Made by a program: the position numbers and the translations under genes
From: Chara braunii
Lineage: Eukaryota; Streptophyta; Charophyceae; Charales; Characeae
Assembly: GCA_003427395.1 (NCBI GenBank)
Contig: BFEA01000718.1
Location: forward strand, 698,748 to 724,995
Reading direction: 5' to 3'
DNA: 26,248 nucleotides
Shown: piece after piece, positions 14,995 through 25,590 of the stretch
How the letters are laid out: the number at the start of each line of letters is the position of its first letter
Numbering within the stretch: position 1 is the first letter of the stretch
Notes under the pieces: generated by a model
The model's database searches: none
Told to the model about the DNA's origin: nothing
The model's input: the letters and a program-made list of their open reading frames with translations, nothing else

Positions 14995-15221
14995 CAGCTC
15001 CCATAGTGTGACGGGCGTTGTGTACAAGGCCCGGCCCGGGGGGTGGGGGAAGGAGAAGGGGGAGAGAGAGGAGGGAAGTGGAAGGGCAGCGAACGGAACA
15101 GAGGAGAGACAAACTTCAGAAGGTTCTCAATACTCACCTCTGGAGGAGACTACTCCAGAATGGCGCAAGAGGACAGTCGGTGTTTGGGTTGCGGGAGATT
15201 TTGCCTTGAGGAGCAGCCGAA
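14995..15221 (+). repeat. Composite dispersed repeat, copy gamma (upstream part)
   Basis: It has TGTACAAGGCCCGG (15022), a GA-rich purine tract (15040-15108), CAATACTCACC (15128) and a GGTTGCGGG block. These align in order with copies alpha and beta and lead into the tandem duplication that starts at 15222. Confidence 0.5.
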
Positions 15222-15706
15222 AGTGGCCACCCCTACAGACCGGACAGTACCTTGTGGACTGTGGAAGCACCGCATCCAGTTCTCACAGTTGCAGTTACTG
15301 CATTGAATGGCAGGGTGTAAACAGATACTGCAGGCTGCGTAGCTCCTAGAGGCATGCCGACCGCAAAATTGGATAGGAATTGCTGTTCCAGCCCCCGTCT
15401 ACAAGTTGGATATGACATGTCAGGGTGCCGTACCTGAGTGCAATGTTAGCGACTGCTCCTCAAGTGGCCACTCCTATAGACCGGACAGTACCGGTTCGGC
15501 TGTGGACTGTGGAAGCACCGCATCCGATTCTCGCAGTTGCAGTTGCTGCAACAAATGGCAGGGTGTAGACAGATACTGCAGGCTACATAGCTGCTACATG
15601 CTAGGGACACAGAGGCATGCCGACCGCAATTGGATAGGAATTGTCATTCCAGCTCATCTACAAATTGGATATGACATGTCAGGGTGCCGAACCTGAGTGC
15701 AATGTT
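15222..15706 (+). repeat. 241-bp tandem duplication
   Basis: AGTGGCCAC followed by CCGGACAGTACC, CTGTGGAAGCACCGCATCC, CAGTTGCAGTT, GGCATGCCGACCGCAA, TTGGATAGGAATTG and GATATGACATGTCAGGGTGCC occurs at 15222-15462 and again from 15463 to about 15706. The second copy has small insertions (about 15 bases near 15495 and 20 near 15600). Overlapping short frames on the plus strand are not conserved in a way that indicates coding. Confidence 0.85.
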
Positions 15707-15960
15707 GACTGTCATCATACGTATGAAAACAAAACCTCGCATGGGCTATGCCTTCATAATCCTCACGACACAGTATACGAATCACACGCTAGACGATCTC
15801 AGGTGGACAATCCCAGGGCGGCATTGAGCAAGTTTCTTGGGTTTCTGCAGTCATTATTCTCTCTATATGGGCAGGCGACGACAGGGACTGATGTGAAGGA
15901 AGGGTGTTTAGCTGTTGCAAGGTTTGGTCTGCAACAGCTCGCCCTAGTGGTGAAAACCTT

Positions 15961-16194
15961 TCAGTACAGCGCACTATGCCCAATGCTGCATGTGGGACAT
16001 GGCAGGAGAGGATGCGCCCGGTGATGGCATCGGGGATAGTCCATGCAGTAGAGACACATACTTTCAATGACAGCTTCCTGACATGCCAGCGGGAAAGCAG
16101 GCTGATGTTTGCAGCTATTTAAGCACGGCATGTCAAGGCCACACATGCATATCGGGCAAGTAAGAAGGTTGCGGGGGGGGGGAGATGAATGCAA
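15961..16194 (-). other. Cys/His-rich open frame, possible decayed zinc-binding fragment
   Basis: A 77-residue minus-strand frame contains 11 Cys and 6 His, with TCPICMCGL near its start, LACQEAV, LYCMDYPRCHH and CPTC. The pairing of CxxC motifs looks like a zinc-binding fold but matches no family I can name. An exact start cannot be set, because a nine-base G run lies just upstream (16169-16180 region). It is on the same strand as the finger-like frame at 16993-17361. It may be chance. The flanks 15707-15960 and 16195-16990 hold no recognisable gene. Confidence 0.2.
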
Positions 16195-16992
16195 AACAAC
16201 AGGTCACAGTTTTTGTGGCAGAGGCTGGCAGGGACGATCACTTCATATTGTTCGAACAAAACAGAGATTATGTTGTGTGCATGCTAACCGAACTGTAAAT
16301 GTGTGGAGACAAAATGGCATGGCACAGCCACCAACATCTGGAGAGGCCCCTTCAGTATCCGGGGTAGAATCTGTCCGGCCTACACAGGGACACTGCCTGG
16401 CTATGTACTGTGGACGGGGGAGAGGTTTAGCCGGATTTTTCTCTGGGTGGTGTAGAGCTTGGGAGTGCACATCCACATACTGGCCCTGATTGACCAGCCA
16501 GACTGAGTGGGATTCTGCCACTCGGTGATAGATAAGTAAATATTTTCCACCATGAGCACCCTGCCACCATTGTTCCATAGGGTGCATAAATTATCTGCAA
16601 AGGTAACAGCAGTCAATGACCTGGATGATGCAGGATGTACGCATGAATATTCGGGTCCATGTTGGGCTCGTAATTCTGCGGAGTGGGCTGGAGTTGCAGC
16701 CATCTTCCCATAAATGTCATAGACAGGACTTCTATGCTCACGGCAGGCGCAGTACTGTCACCCTCGGGGCAGACAGCACAGTGCTCTTCCAGCGGACAAT
16801 GTCTGCGAAATCAGGAACAGTATAGTGATAGCAATTGTAAGAAAGGAGACATGCATCAATGGCATAGCACACACAGTGGTCTCACTGTACCACTAGGAGA
16901 TCATTTGATTCTGCAGATTGCACAGCAAGGGGAGAATCGGGAGATTCATTTTTAATTCTGCAGATTGCATGGTAGGGGGAGGCTCATTCCGG

Positions 16993-17361
16993 TCATGACA
17001 GTTTTCTGTCATGTTCCTCTGGCTGTATCTCCTCCATTGGCTCTAGCATTCGTTCCAGAAAGAGATCACCTCCAGTCGGGGGCTCCATCAAATGATGAGA
17101 AGGTGGATAATTGTCAGTTAAAGCGGGGGAGCGATTGGGGCTAGGAGGATGAGAAGTGGGTGGGTCAAATGCAAGAAGCAAAAGCTGATCAGCCACACAT
17201 CTGCTCAGAGTGGCTGCTAGTCGTGCAAATGCTGCACAGGTGGCTGTGCCTCGTGTCTGGTGCACACGCAGGCCAGCAGCACCGTAAAAATCATTGCCAC
17301 ATTGTGGGCACCAGACTCGTAATGTCCTATTCCGGGGTAGTGTGTATTGGGAGCGACGACA
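16993..17361 (-). pseudogene. C2H2-finger-like gene fragment, possibly retroelement ORF
   Basis: The minus-strand frame opens after a TGA at 17362-17364 and stops at 16993. Cys codons at 17308-17310 and 17299-17301 and His at 17260-17262 give C-x2-C-x3-F-x5-L-x2-H, the exact first three ligands and hydrophobic spacing of a C2H2 finger (CPQCGNDFYGAAGLRVH). The last His is missing; a Cys lies eight residues on. A Pro/Ser-rich stretch and an acidic end (MLEPMEEIQPEEHD) follow. N-terminal fingers of this kind occur in R2-like non-LTR retrotransposons, but no reverse transcriptase is visible nearby. That origin is only a guess. Confidence 0.4.
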
Positions 17362-17671
17362 TCATTCCATACTGTTGCAAACATGGCGTTGGAGTAGATC
17401 TCTGACCGCCGGTGGGGGCGTGATGATCATGCTGTTCAAGTACAAACGAGGCCACCGACTAGGAGACGGCGGTGGAGATTGGGAACATCTCCGCTGAAGA
17501 GGCCTTTGTAACGACCAATCTGACCATGAAGGCCTCCGGCGATGAGCCTTCTGTGATGACTGATCTGCCGACTGATGTGACCATTATTGCGTTGTGATGA
17601 TGAGGACGGTGGCAAAGAGGAGGCATGGGAGGTGGAGGAGGATGAGTGTGTGAGTGTGTGTTATCATGTTT

Positions 17672-18195
17672 GCTACACAATTCCCCAGAAAAAGCACAAC
17701 TGTGTCAGACTCTTTCATCGGCTTTCAGCATCTCATCAGGAGGTTGAACTGGACAATCTGTGCAGGATGCATTTGAATAATGGATGAGGACTCGCCACGT
17801 CACCCAACGTTAGCCATACCCCTTAGGAAAAGGGTCGACTTTACTCACACCAACCCTGCAATCCTAGAAGACTGTTGGTGCAAACCCGGTCATTATCACT
17901 GCATCTGGACTGAAAAATGGCCCAAATACAGCGATAATGACCAGGCGCTATATTCGGGTGAAGACGGTATTCTGTCACAGCCATAACAGCCACTTTAGTG
18001 TGTGGTCACCTGAGGTACACATGACTCCACAGAAAAGCATGACTGTGCCAAATGGCCTCATTGTTCCACCAATTTGGAACCCTGACAATCTGTCGCGGAT
18101 TCATTTCAGAGATGGATGGATAAAACTCACCATGTCGCCCGAAGTTAAGTGAATTCCGTGAGAGAAGTGATCGACTTTACTCACACCAACCCTCT
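17672..18195 (+). repeat. Diverged direct repeat pair, about 165-180 bp each
   Basis: Copy A (about 17672-17850) and copy B (about 18015-18195) share CAGAAAAAGCA/CAGAAAAGCA, ACTGTG, GACAATCTGT, a Met-Asp-like ATGGATGA/GATGGATG stretch, and GTCGACTTTACTCACACCAA/TCGACTTTACTCACACCAA, in order. The offset is about 341 bp. No protein is recognised. Confidence 0.65.
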
Positions 18196-18272
18196 GCTGT
18201 GCATGTGTGTTGTAGAATGTCACCAGAACAACCCCTTTTCCACCAAGATGAGTAGATCCCAAATTGAAATGG

Positions 18273-18760
18273 CCTTACGGGCCCTTACCTTATAATTTCC
18301 TATCGAGTTCTATGCGGTATATTAAAAGATTCTGATATTTTGATGGAACAGCCGTTTGATTGTCGCATTCTAAAAGGTGCAAGGCCCATCACATCTCTCG
18401 AGTGTGTGATGCATTCACACCCGTTTCCTTTTCAGCACACTTGCACCTTATATTTTACTCGTTCACTTTGTGATGGTCATTCACACAAGGGGAGTGACGA
18501 GGGGAAGGGGAGGGAGAGAAGGGGTGAAGAGGAGGAGGGGTGGAGGGAGGACAAGAGCAGGGGGAAAAACAGGAAAACCTTATTGGGTTGTCAATACTCG
18601 TTGGCAGAGCGGACTGGTAGAGACTGGCACAAGAGACCAGTAAGGGGCTGGGTCGCTGGGGAAAAGGAGTTGCTGCCTATGGTGAGTGGGCAAACTTGCA
18701 GACTGGACAAAACAGGTTCAGGTGTAGACCGTGGGAGCCTCGCATCCAATTCTTGCAAAC
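18273..18760 (+). repeat. Composite dispersed repeat, copy beta
   Basis: GGCCTTACGGG with TTATAA (18273-18298), CGCATTCTAAAAGGTGCAAGG (18365-18384), purine tract (18490-18585), CAATACTCG (18592), AGAGACTGG (18618), TGCCTATGGTG (18673-18683) and CGTGGGAGCCTCGCATCCAA (18730-18749). The order differs slightly from copy alpha, in which GGCCTTACGGG comes after the purine tract. This suggests a tandem or circularly permuted ancestor. A short (TTA)n follows at 18903-18920. The stretch 18921-19960 holds no recognisable gene. Confidence 0.55.
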
Positions 18761-19960
18761 GGACAGACGCTGTATCCACCCATTCAAAACACGCAGAACG
18801 GCAACTCACCAGAATTCCATCCTGCTAAATATCAAAAGGTTCCGCCAACAGCATTTCCAAACTCCGCTAATGCACCAGTCTCTTTGTTTCTTGTATTATT
18901 AATTTATTATTATTATTATTTTAAGGCCCAGGTTGTTGTAGAGGTTGGATTTCTAGACATGTGAGGGGTGGCTGCGGCACTTTACCATGCGGTATTAGTC
19001 TCATCCCGCTAGCAAGTTTCGGGGTTCTATTTTTTCTTTTCTTTTTTTTTACTTAAATAAAAACAGGACCTTATGGCCCAAGTTTTGGGGTTCTAATCCA
19101 GTCATCTTCTTTGGAAAAAAAAAAACAGATCTTCCTAAGGCTTCCTTATGCACCCTTAGCCAAATAAGGGGAAAAAATGTGGAAGTGATCCCATCCATAG
19201 AATCATCTGCTTTATGACAAGTTGACAACGTCTTCGGATTTTCCTCATCTCCTACTCTGTTTTCCATTCTTTCATGTCTCTTTCCCGCACCGCCTCAGTC
19301 CACTTTGCCCCCTTCTTTTTTACCCATCCCTTCCAAGGTCGAGTAGAACCACGGTTGGTAATGAGTCTACTAATGACCCTATTTCCAAACAATGGTTGCC
19401 TTTGCTTGCCTCATTATTTCCTCCCACACAGGCTACCAGGACTTGTGTAATCCAGAAAAGGCAACGTCTCGAAGTTCTTAAAACAGAAAACCATACTGGG
19501 TCTTCTTAGATATCCAGTCTTGCATTGGATATAGGATCTTCAGAGGCATTTTGGATAGACTTGTTGGGAAGAGGCCAGAATTTATTGTCTAGCCAGAATA
19601 TTGGATTGGAGGTTGTGGGGCTAGTCTTCGCAGTTGCTAGGGGGGGGGCATACAGTATAGGGGTCAAAATAGAGTTTGAGGACCCATTTCAGAAACAAAG
19701 TTTTTTTTTCCAACGGAGTAGCCAGATCCAATATGATCAGGCCCCCTCTCGATCTTGATCGAGTAATTGAGGCCCATGGCAGTCAAACAATCACTCCACT
19801 CTGACATGTATTATTCCTCGAAAGGTGCGCTAAGGTAGACCTTTTCAAGGAGGACAGTGCGCTCATGATCCAGCCCATGAGAGTGATCTAAACCAGAGTG
19901 CCCCTGGTGCGACATTATTGATTACCAAGACCTTGCGAAAAAATGATTTACAAAGAAAGA

Positions 19961-20083
19961 ATTGAATCAAAATTCATTGATTCAATAAAAAATTGAATTC
20001 AATTATCATTCCACGAGGAATTCTGTTCTACGGCTAGGATCAATTTACGATTGTCTCTAGGCTTGCCATACGCGGCAAGCCTA
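19961..20083. other. Palindromes and hairpins in AT-rich DNA
   Basis: ATTGAATCAA-AATTCA-TTGATTCAAT (19961-19986, 10 bp), palindrome AATTGAATTCAATT (19991-20004), and TAGGCTTGCC-ATACGC-GGCAAGCCTA (20058-20083, 10 bp) lie within 125 bases. They could belong to the ends or non-coding part of a mobile element. No family is identified. Confidence 0.6.
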
Positions 20084-20274
20084 ACCCCCAATATCCTACT
20101 AGGTGAGTCCAGAGGGAGCCATTTAATTCTGGGCTGTTCTGGGGGGTGGGGTCTCACCCCTTGGTGGTTAGTCCGATATCCCACGGTTTTACGATCCCTT
20201 TTACTGCCATTTCTGAGAGTCCACAAAACGCATCAATAAGTCCTTGGATTTCGGCGATCCGTCACTACAGCCTC

Positions 20275-20428
20275 CCTCTCTCAATCGCGGTTTCCGACCG
20301 AAGTCAGCATAGACAACAGCAGCATCTCGACAGTCCTCCGCCATAGCATCCTTCTCTCAATCGCGGTTTTGGTTCCGACCGAAGTCTGCATAGACAACAG
20401 CAGCATCTCAAGAATCCTCCGCCATAGC
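20275..20428 (+). repeat. Tandem duplication of about 75 bp
   Basis: CTCTCAATCGCGGTTT, CCGACCGAAGTC, GCATAGACAACAGCAGCATCTC and CCTCCGCCATAGC occur in order at 20275-20347 and 20351-20428. The second copy has a small insertion (TGGTT). It lies just inside the putative LTR/PBS junction. Confidence 0.8.
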
Positions 20429-20524
20429 GGTTTCAATTTTGTTCTGGAGGTGGGTCGCCTGTCACAGCAACGGAGACGCGGGGCCGGACCTCGAAAGTCA
20501 GGAAACTTTGAGGAAAACCTTGGA

Positions 20525-20580
20525 GCTGAAACTAATCAGCGCTGAAACTAATCAGCTCTGATACCAACCTCACGCCCCGC
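20525..20580 (-). mobile_element. LTR retrotransposon remnant: primer binding site and LTR edge
   Basis: On the minus strand TGGTATCAGAGC (20555-20566) is exactly the primer binding site complementary to the 3' end of plant initiator tRNA-Met. Before it, the LTR edge would end ...GCGGGGCGTGA (20569-20580), close to the GGGGCGT-ACA ends often seen in plant LTRs. The terminal CA appears mutated. Inside it, GCTGAAACTAATCAGC is tandemly duplicated (20525-20540 and 20541-20556). The LTR would extend right from 20569. No gag or pol is visible to the left, so it is a truncated remnant. 20640-21160 has an open frame without known domains. Confidence 0.45.
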
Positions 20581-22121
20581 ACAGCATTTCGTATCCTTGG
20601 GAAGCGCTGATCAGAGTGGGTGGGGTGTGGCCGAGGATTTAGGCAGAAAATTTGAGCCACCGGGACAGAACCAGGGTTCCCGTGTCAGTTCCAAAGTTGC
20701 CCTGGCAAGGATCAAAATTACAGGAAGGACAAGAAGCAAAACTCCACGAAGACACAAAATTCCGTTTACCCCAAAATTATTCCTAACTCTGAGGGGCGGA
20801 AGGGCAAAAAGAGACAAAGCTACACCGGGAAAGTTGGGGGTTCATTTCCGTTGTTCCGTGGACATGGTCAGATCCGTCAGTCTGGTCGCTATCAGACGGC
20901 GGACAACACTCCGAAATTTGCAGGAAGGGCAACCAAAATTGCAAGAAAACAAGTGTAGACAAAGATGCAGAAATGACAATTACAGCACGGCAAAAGCAGA
21001 AATCATCCAAATCACCCATACATACACGCAAAAGGGTTTTTACTCTCGGTACCACTTCGCCCTCTTCAACTCATGCAAACGGAAGAGTGTAACAAGCGAG
21101 GATTATGACCATGCATACATATGCATAAGTTCAACATCCGTAACATCCATAGACTTCGACTGACTTCCTGACGGCGAAGCAGTCACATAATTCAGTCGAC
21201 ACTCACAGCCAAGGTCATGCACACGACTTAGCACATGACTTAGTCTGCAGCGTGCACGCACACTCGGACAGGCAGCAATGGAGAAAAGTAACCCCCCCTG
21301 CAACCTTAAAAGTTAAAACAATATCAAGGCTGCTGCCACATGTGTGCGGCTTACAATATCCAACCTCAAGGCGTGCGCCAACTTAGCCACAAACCCTGTA
21401 CCTGACCGCACCCTCGTCTCCACCATTGCTCAATCTCTCCAACTACAGCTAGACTTACCCCATGTAGTCACTCCGTCCGTCTATCGGCACGCCGAGCCTA
21501 TTCGACGCTGCAGCCTCTGCACATAGTCCGTGCAGCAATGCAGCCAAGATCAACAAGGAGAAGAGGAAAGGATTAGGCGAACTTATAGCGGAGAAGGTGG
21601 TGGGGCGTCAGCTTGGAAGATGATGGACGGAAAGAGAGAGACGAGAGGGAAGGAAAAGTTCCAGAAGGATGGGAGAAGTGAAGAAGGCGGGATAATCCAT
21701 TTTTTTTGCAGAAGTCGGGTTGATCGTTCAAGCCGCGCACACAACTCCATTCTTGCAGCTTGATCCCAGCAACTCAGTTTGAGGAGTCAGCGCGTGTGCA
21801 TAAGCAGGAAGCCGGCTTGCATAAACTGCAAAAATTCAAACGGCCTTCCGCCCGCGCATATCCAGAAAAAAAAAAAAAAACACAACGACAACGAAAATCA
21901 TGCCCAAAGTCACGAGTGTTTCCTTGAAAGTTCAAGCGTGGTAGCTAATCAGCCGTGCGAATCTAGTTGTTAATATACAAGGACATTTATCAAGAAAGCA
22001 CAGGCCTTTGTATGCAAGAATTCAGATCCGACCCCCTTCTAATATGTCATTCCTTGAGATCCGTCCTCGCAGCTTACTTTGTATTTAATCTGAAGGGTAC
22101 GTGAAGCCACACGGTACGGTG

Positions 22122-22151
22122 TCAGGCGGCCACAAGCAGTGCGCCGCCTGA
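22122..22151. other. Perfect 9-bp hairpin
   Basis: TCAGGCGGC and GCCGCCTGA with a 12-base loop. Shortly after it, CTGGT-TCG-ACCAG (22207-22219) is another small stem. The surrounding 21170-22950 contains a purine-rich tract (21545-21700) and a 15-16 base A run (about 21866-21881). No gene is recognised. Confidence 0.55.
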
Positions 22152-23009
22152 AATCTGCGGTTTTGGGGCTTAGGCTCAAAGGCGAGTCCATGTTTTGACA
22201 GTACTCTGGTTCGACCAGGCAGCAAAAATTAGAGGAACTTTTGGCACCCTTGACTTTGGGCGTGGTGAACCTTACGAGTAGCCCTCAAAGATAGCGAGAT
22301 GGGTGGGCGCACTCGGCTTATCTGGAGACCGTCATTTCCGACCGTTCAGAGAGCTGGACCCAGATTGGCCTGCCGCGGAGAGGCATCGCGGGAACAGACC
22401 TCGCCGCAACGTTTTTGCAGCATACGACCGGGGCCGGAATGGGGCCTCGAATTTTTGTCTACTTTAGAACCATAATTAGAGATGGTGGAAAAGGGATTAA
22501 GGCCAGATGGGGAGAAGGGAAAAACATAATACCCCTTAATTTCGTCATTTTACACGGCATTTAAAACTAGGAGGGAAAACCCTTGTATTTTATGATCTCG
22601 GCAGTAAATTTAAAAGCATAGAAAAATACTAAAAATAGAGAAAGAGAAAAGAAACAAAAGAAATCCGGTCCTATGTATATATTTTCTCGGAATTTAATTT
22701 TGAGGAATTTACGCTTGATTTACTTTTTCCGACAATAGAATTGAGAGAAAGGAAGATTGATTAAGAACAATGAAAGGGACGGGAAACGATGACAATTGGG
22801 AGACGGGCCAAATTACGCCTTGGTTACCCGCCATCAACTCTGACCCCAGAAAGATCATTTTCTCTGGATTCTAACAGTTTTCACTACTGCCGATGGTCGA
22901 GATTCCCTACGTCGTTTTCCCTAATTTACTTGTTTACTAATCTTACCAAAGATGGGGTGTTCCGAGAGCGGGAGTCGCGTGGACAGCATGAGGTGGTGCT
23001 ACTTTGGAC

Positions 23010-23480
23010 CGACAATATGGTACCTGGCTCGGTATGGGCACATGGTGCAGACAGAGGTTCTCTATCTGGCTCGATACCGGGCATATTTCTGGCTCAGCAT
23101 GAGCTCGGCATCAGCGTACGTCAGGTTTGGGGACACTATCGCGGTTTATTTTCAGGTCCGGGATGGCTACGACAGTTATTTCAGCTTCGGCACCATTTGT
23201 TTCGGGTTCGGAACCACCACGGCAGTACATTCCAGGTTTGGCACCAATACGGCCGTTCATTTCAGGTTCGGTACCGTTGCGGCTATTGAGTCAGATCCGG
23301 TACTCGCTCGTCGTCGGCTTGTCTCAGGCCCGGTATTGGTCCGGGGTCGGCATGGTACAACCTATTCAGGTCCGAAACGGGTACGGTATGCAGCACCGAG
23401 TGGGTTTGGTATTTGACTATTCCGGCTCCGATTTGGTACGGTGTGATGGCCACATTGGTTCGGTACTATCGCTAGGACAG
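23010..23480 (+). repeat. Degenerate 30-bp minisatellite (CAGGTTCGGTACC units)
   Basis: About 14 units start with CAGGTTCGG or variants (CTGGCTCGG, CAGGTTTGG, CAGGTCCGG, CAGCTTCGG, CGGGTTCGG, CAGATCCGG). Most continue as ACC, TACGGC and TTCATTT, with spacing of about 20-43 bases. The cleanest part (about 23120-23290) has a 29-31 base period. One plus-strand frame (22952-23416) therefore reads as decapeptide repeats (RFGTNTAVHF). No other coding evidence was found. A decayed tandem array is the simplest reading; a repetitive protein gene is the alternative. Confidence 0.65.
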
Positions 23481-23599
23481 CATTGGTGCGGCAACCTCGG
23501 TCCACTATTGAGAGGGCCGGTAATGACCGCGGGTTCTAATTGAAACAGTGGCCGTGATGCGGTGCCGCGGGCTAGCGCTTATTTTCAGGCCCGGTACGA

Positions 23600-25359
23600 C
23601 GTTGGAATTTCTCTCTGTGCCACTCTGATCTATTTTGAGGCAGCTGCGATTTCACCGCGTTGGTTAGTGGCACAACACTAGCGCTTGGCTCGTGGTCTGG
23701 ACCTGTTGGGTCTAGAGGCTGGACCTTACCCTGCAGTCGAGACACCAACCGCAGTGGGGACCGAGATGCTGGGGAGCTGAGGCAGGTCGGTTGGCCACAG
23801 GCTGCGGATATAGGAAGGGCAACTGGATACCGATGGCCACTGTAACTCAGAATGGTTCAGGCTCGGAAAACTGATTCGGACTCGTACGGTTATTGGTTCG
23901 GGATCGACACACTGCTGTATAAGAATGTTGAAGATTGAGACCATACTACCGCAGCCCAGCCTGGTTTGGCGACACACATTCGGTACTAGTCCGACAGGGT
24001 GCTGATTGGTCTTTGCTCTTTCCTTACTGGACCAACGGCGGAACTACGGATTGGGAAATAATCGAATACTAACAGCGGTCTGCTTTCTGGACCTTGGTTC
24101 GGGTACCAGAGCAAGAAGGCGCTCCTTTTTCACTACCTGTCACAGACCTGAAGTCCTACTATCCCGGTTACCGAGGAGGGGATTGTCAAAGTCGGCTGTA
24201 GCGACGCTCTCTGGAGGCTGCAGCCTTCGGTACCAAGGATATAGGCGAGCTCAGCGAGACTTGAACGGGGGGTTTATTCCACGCATGCAAGGCGTGCACG
24301 GAGATCGGGGCATTCGGACGGAGAGGGGGGCTGCGTGCACGGTGTTCCGCGCGGACGTCCTCGGAGGTTGTTGCAACGGGGACTGTGCGAGTCGTGCTCA
24401 GCGCTCTGGCACGGAGACACAGGTGGTTACGGAAAGTAGGGAGAAGCGCAGAGGACAGGGGGCAAGGTGTACGCCGCTCACCACGGGAGCACTGCGGAGG
24501 GACACGAGCTCACTTGGCAAGTAAACGCAGGACGAAGGTCACGGACAGGTACGGGCGCGTAGCACAGCGCGCTTCAGCAAGGGGAAACGTCGTGGGATGG
24601 AGAAGACGAAGAAAGGGTGCCTAATGTGCGCTGCAGACAGCCAGACACAACCTGCGCCCCCTTTGAGATGACGGAGGGGAGTTGAGAGGGGTAAGAGAGC
24701 TCGTGCGCAAGGCGTTCCCGGCCTACCATAGGCTACTAGATACACGCCTTTGTAGATCGGCGAAAGGGCTCGGTTCGTGGAGAGAGAGAGGAAGTTGACC
24801 GAGGGATACGCACCAGATGTTCCAGGCCCGCAGATGAGACAGCGGAGAGAACAGCGAGCGAAGAGGTAGCCATTCCATTCTCACCCGTGGAGGAGCACGG
24901 GAGAGTGCCAGCGTTGACTGGACTGATTTGGGACTGGCGCGCTAGCTGAACGCAATCCGCTAAGATGCAGACAGACTGCGGGTGCAAAGCAACGGAGTGG
25001 GGGGATTGATTCAGGATGTCATACTAGGGGTGCGGCGCTTGAGTCGGGGATGACATTGCTAACTGAGCCATTAGGAGAGGAATCCAAGGACGGTGCACCC
25101 GGCGGGCTCCGACTGTTGCAGGCTTTTCTGACAGTAAATCGGCCAACTCCTATTGACATGAGTGTCGAGACGCACGAAGACAGCGGTCACACACACTACT
25201 TGCCTAAGTGCTTACTCTGAAGAAAAGAAGCCCGAGTAAGTGAAGACGAAGGGGGAGAAAGGAAGGGGAGGACCAGTGAACAGGTACGAACCTGACGGAG
25301 TATGTCCGGGAGTGTGAGAGAGAGGCATATAGAAAGGAGAACTAGGCGAGCTCAGTCTG
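23600..25359. other. Unrecognised GC-rich stretch
   Basis: No gene, RNA or clear repeat is identified. GGTACGG-type words from the upstream minisatellite become rarer to about 24110. A 172-residue plus-strand frame (24006-24524) is Arg/Gly-rich with no motif, and short frames overlap it on both strands, so it is not called. It may be older, fully decayed tandem repeat. Confidence 0.4.
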
Positions 25360-25590
25360 CTCTAATGATTGGGTGCAAATCAAGTATTCTCACTGCGACG
25401 AGGGAACGGGCACTTCTAGTGATCAAGTGCGTTCTCGCCGGAAGGCAGGGGCAACCGAGTCTAGTAATTCAGTACAATCAAGCATTCCCGCTGGGAGACT
25501 GAAACAACCACTGCCGGTAATTCAATACCTTTCCGCTGCGAAGTGAGAGCAGCCAGGGCCAGTGAATTATCCGCTACGGGCGAGATTTCC
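25360..25590 (+). repeat. Degenerate tandem array, about 45-57 bp units
   Basis: Units open with TCTAGTGAT, TCTAGTAATTCAGTACAATCAAG, CCGGTAATTCAATACC or CAGTGAATTATCC and continue CATTCCCGCTG/CTTTCCGCTGCGA, then an A/G-rich end with GCAACC, ACAACCACT or GCAGCCAG. Four or five units are visible and strongly diverged. No gene is seen in 25591-26058. Confidence 0.5.

Noticed and set aside
24006-24524. 172-residue plus-strand frame as a host gene
   Set aside because: Arg/Gly-rich without domain, no conserved motif or splice context; GC-rich DNA easily leaves such frames open.
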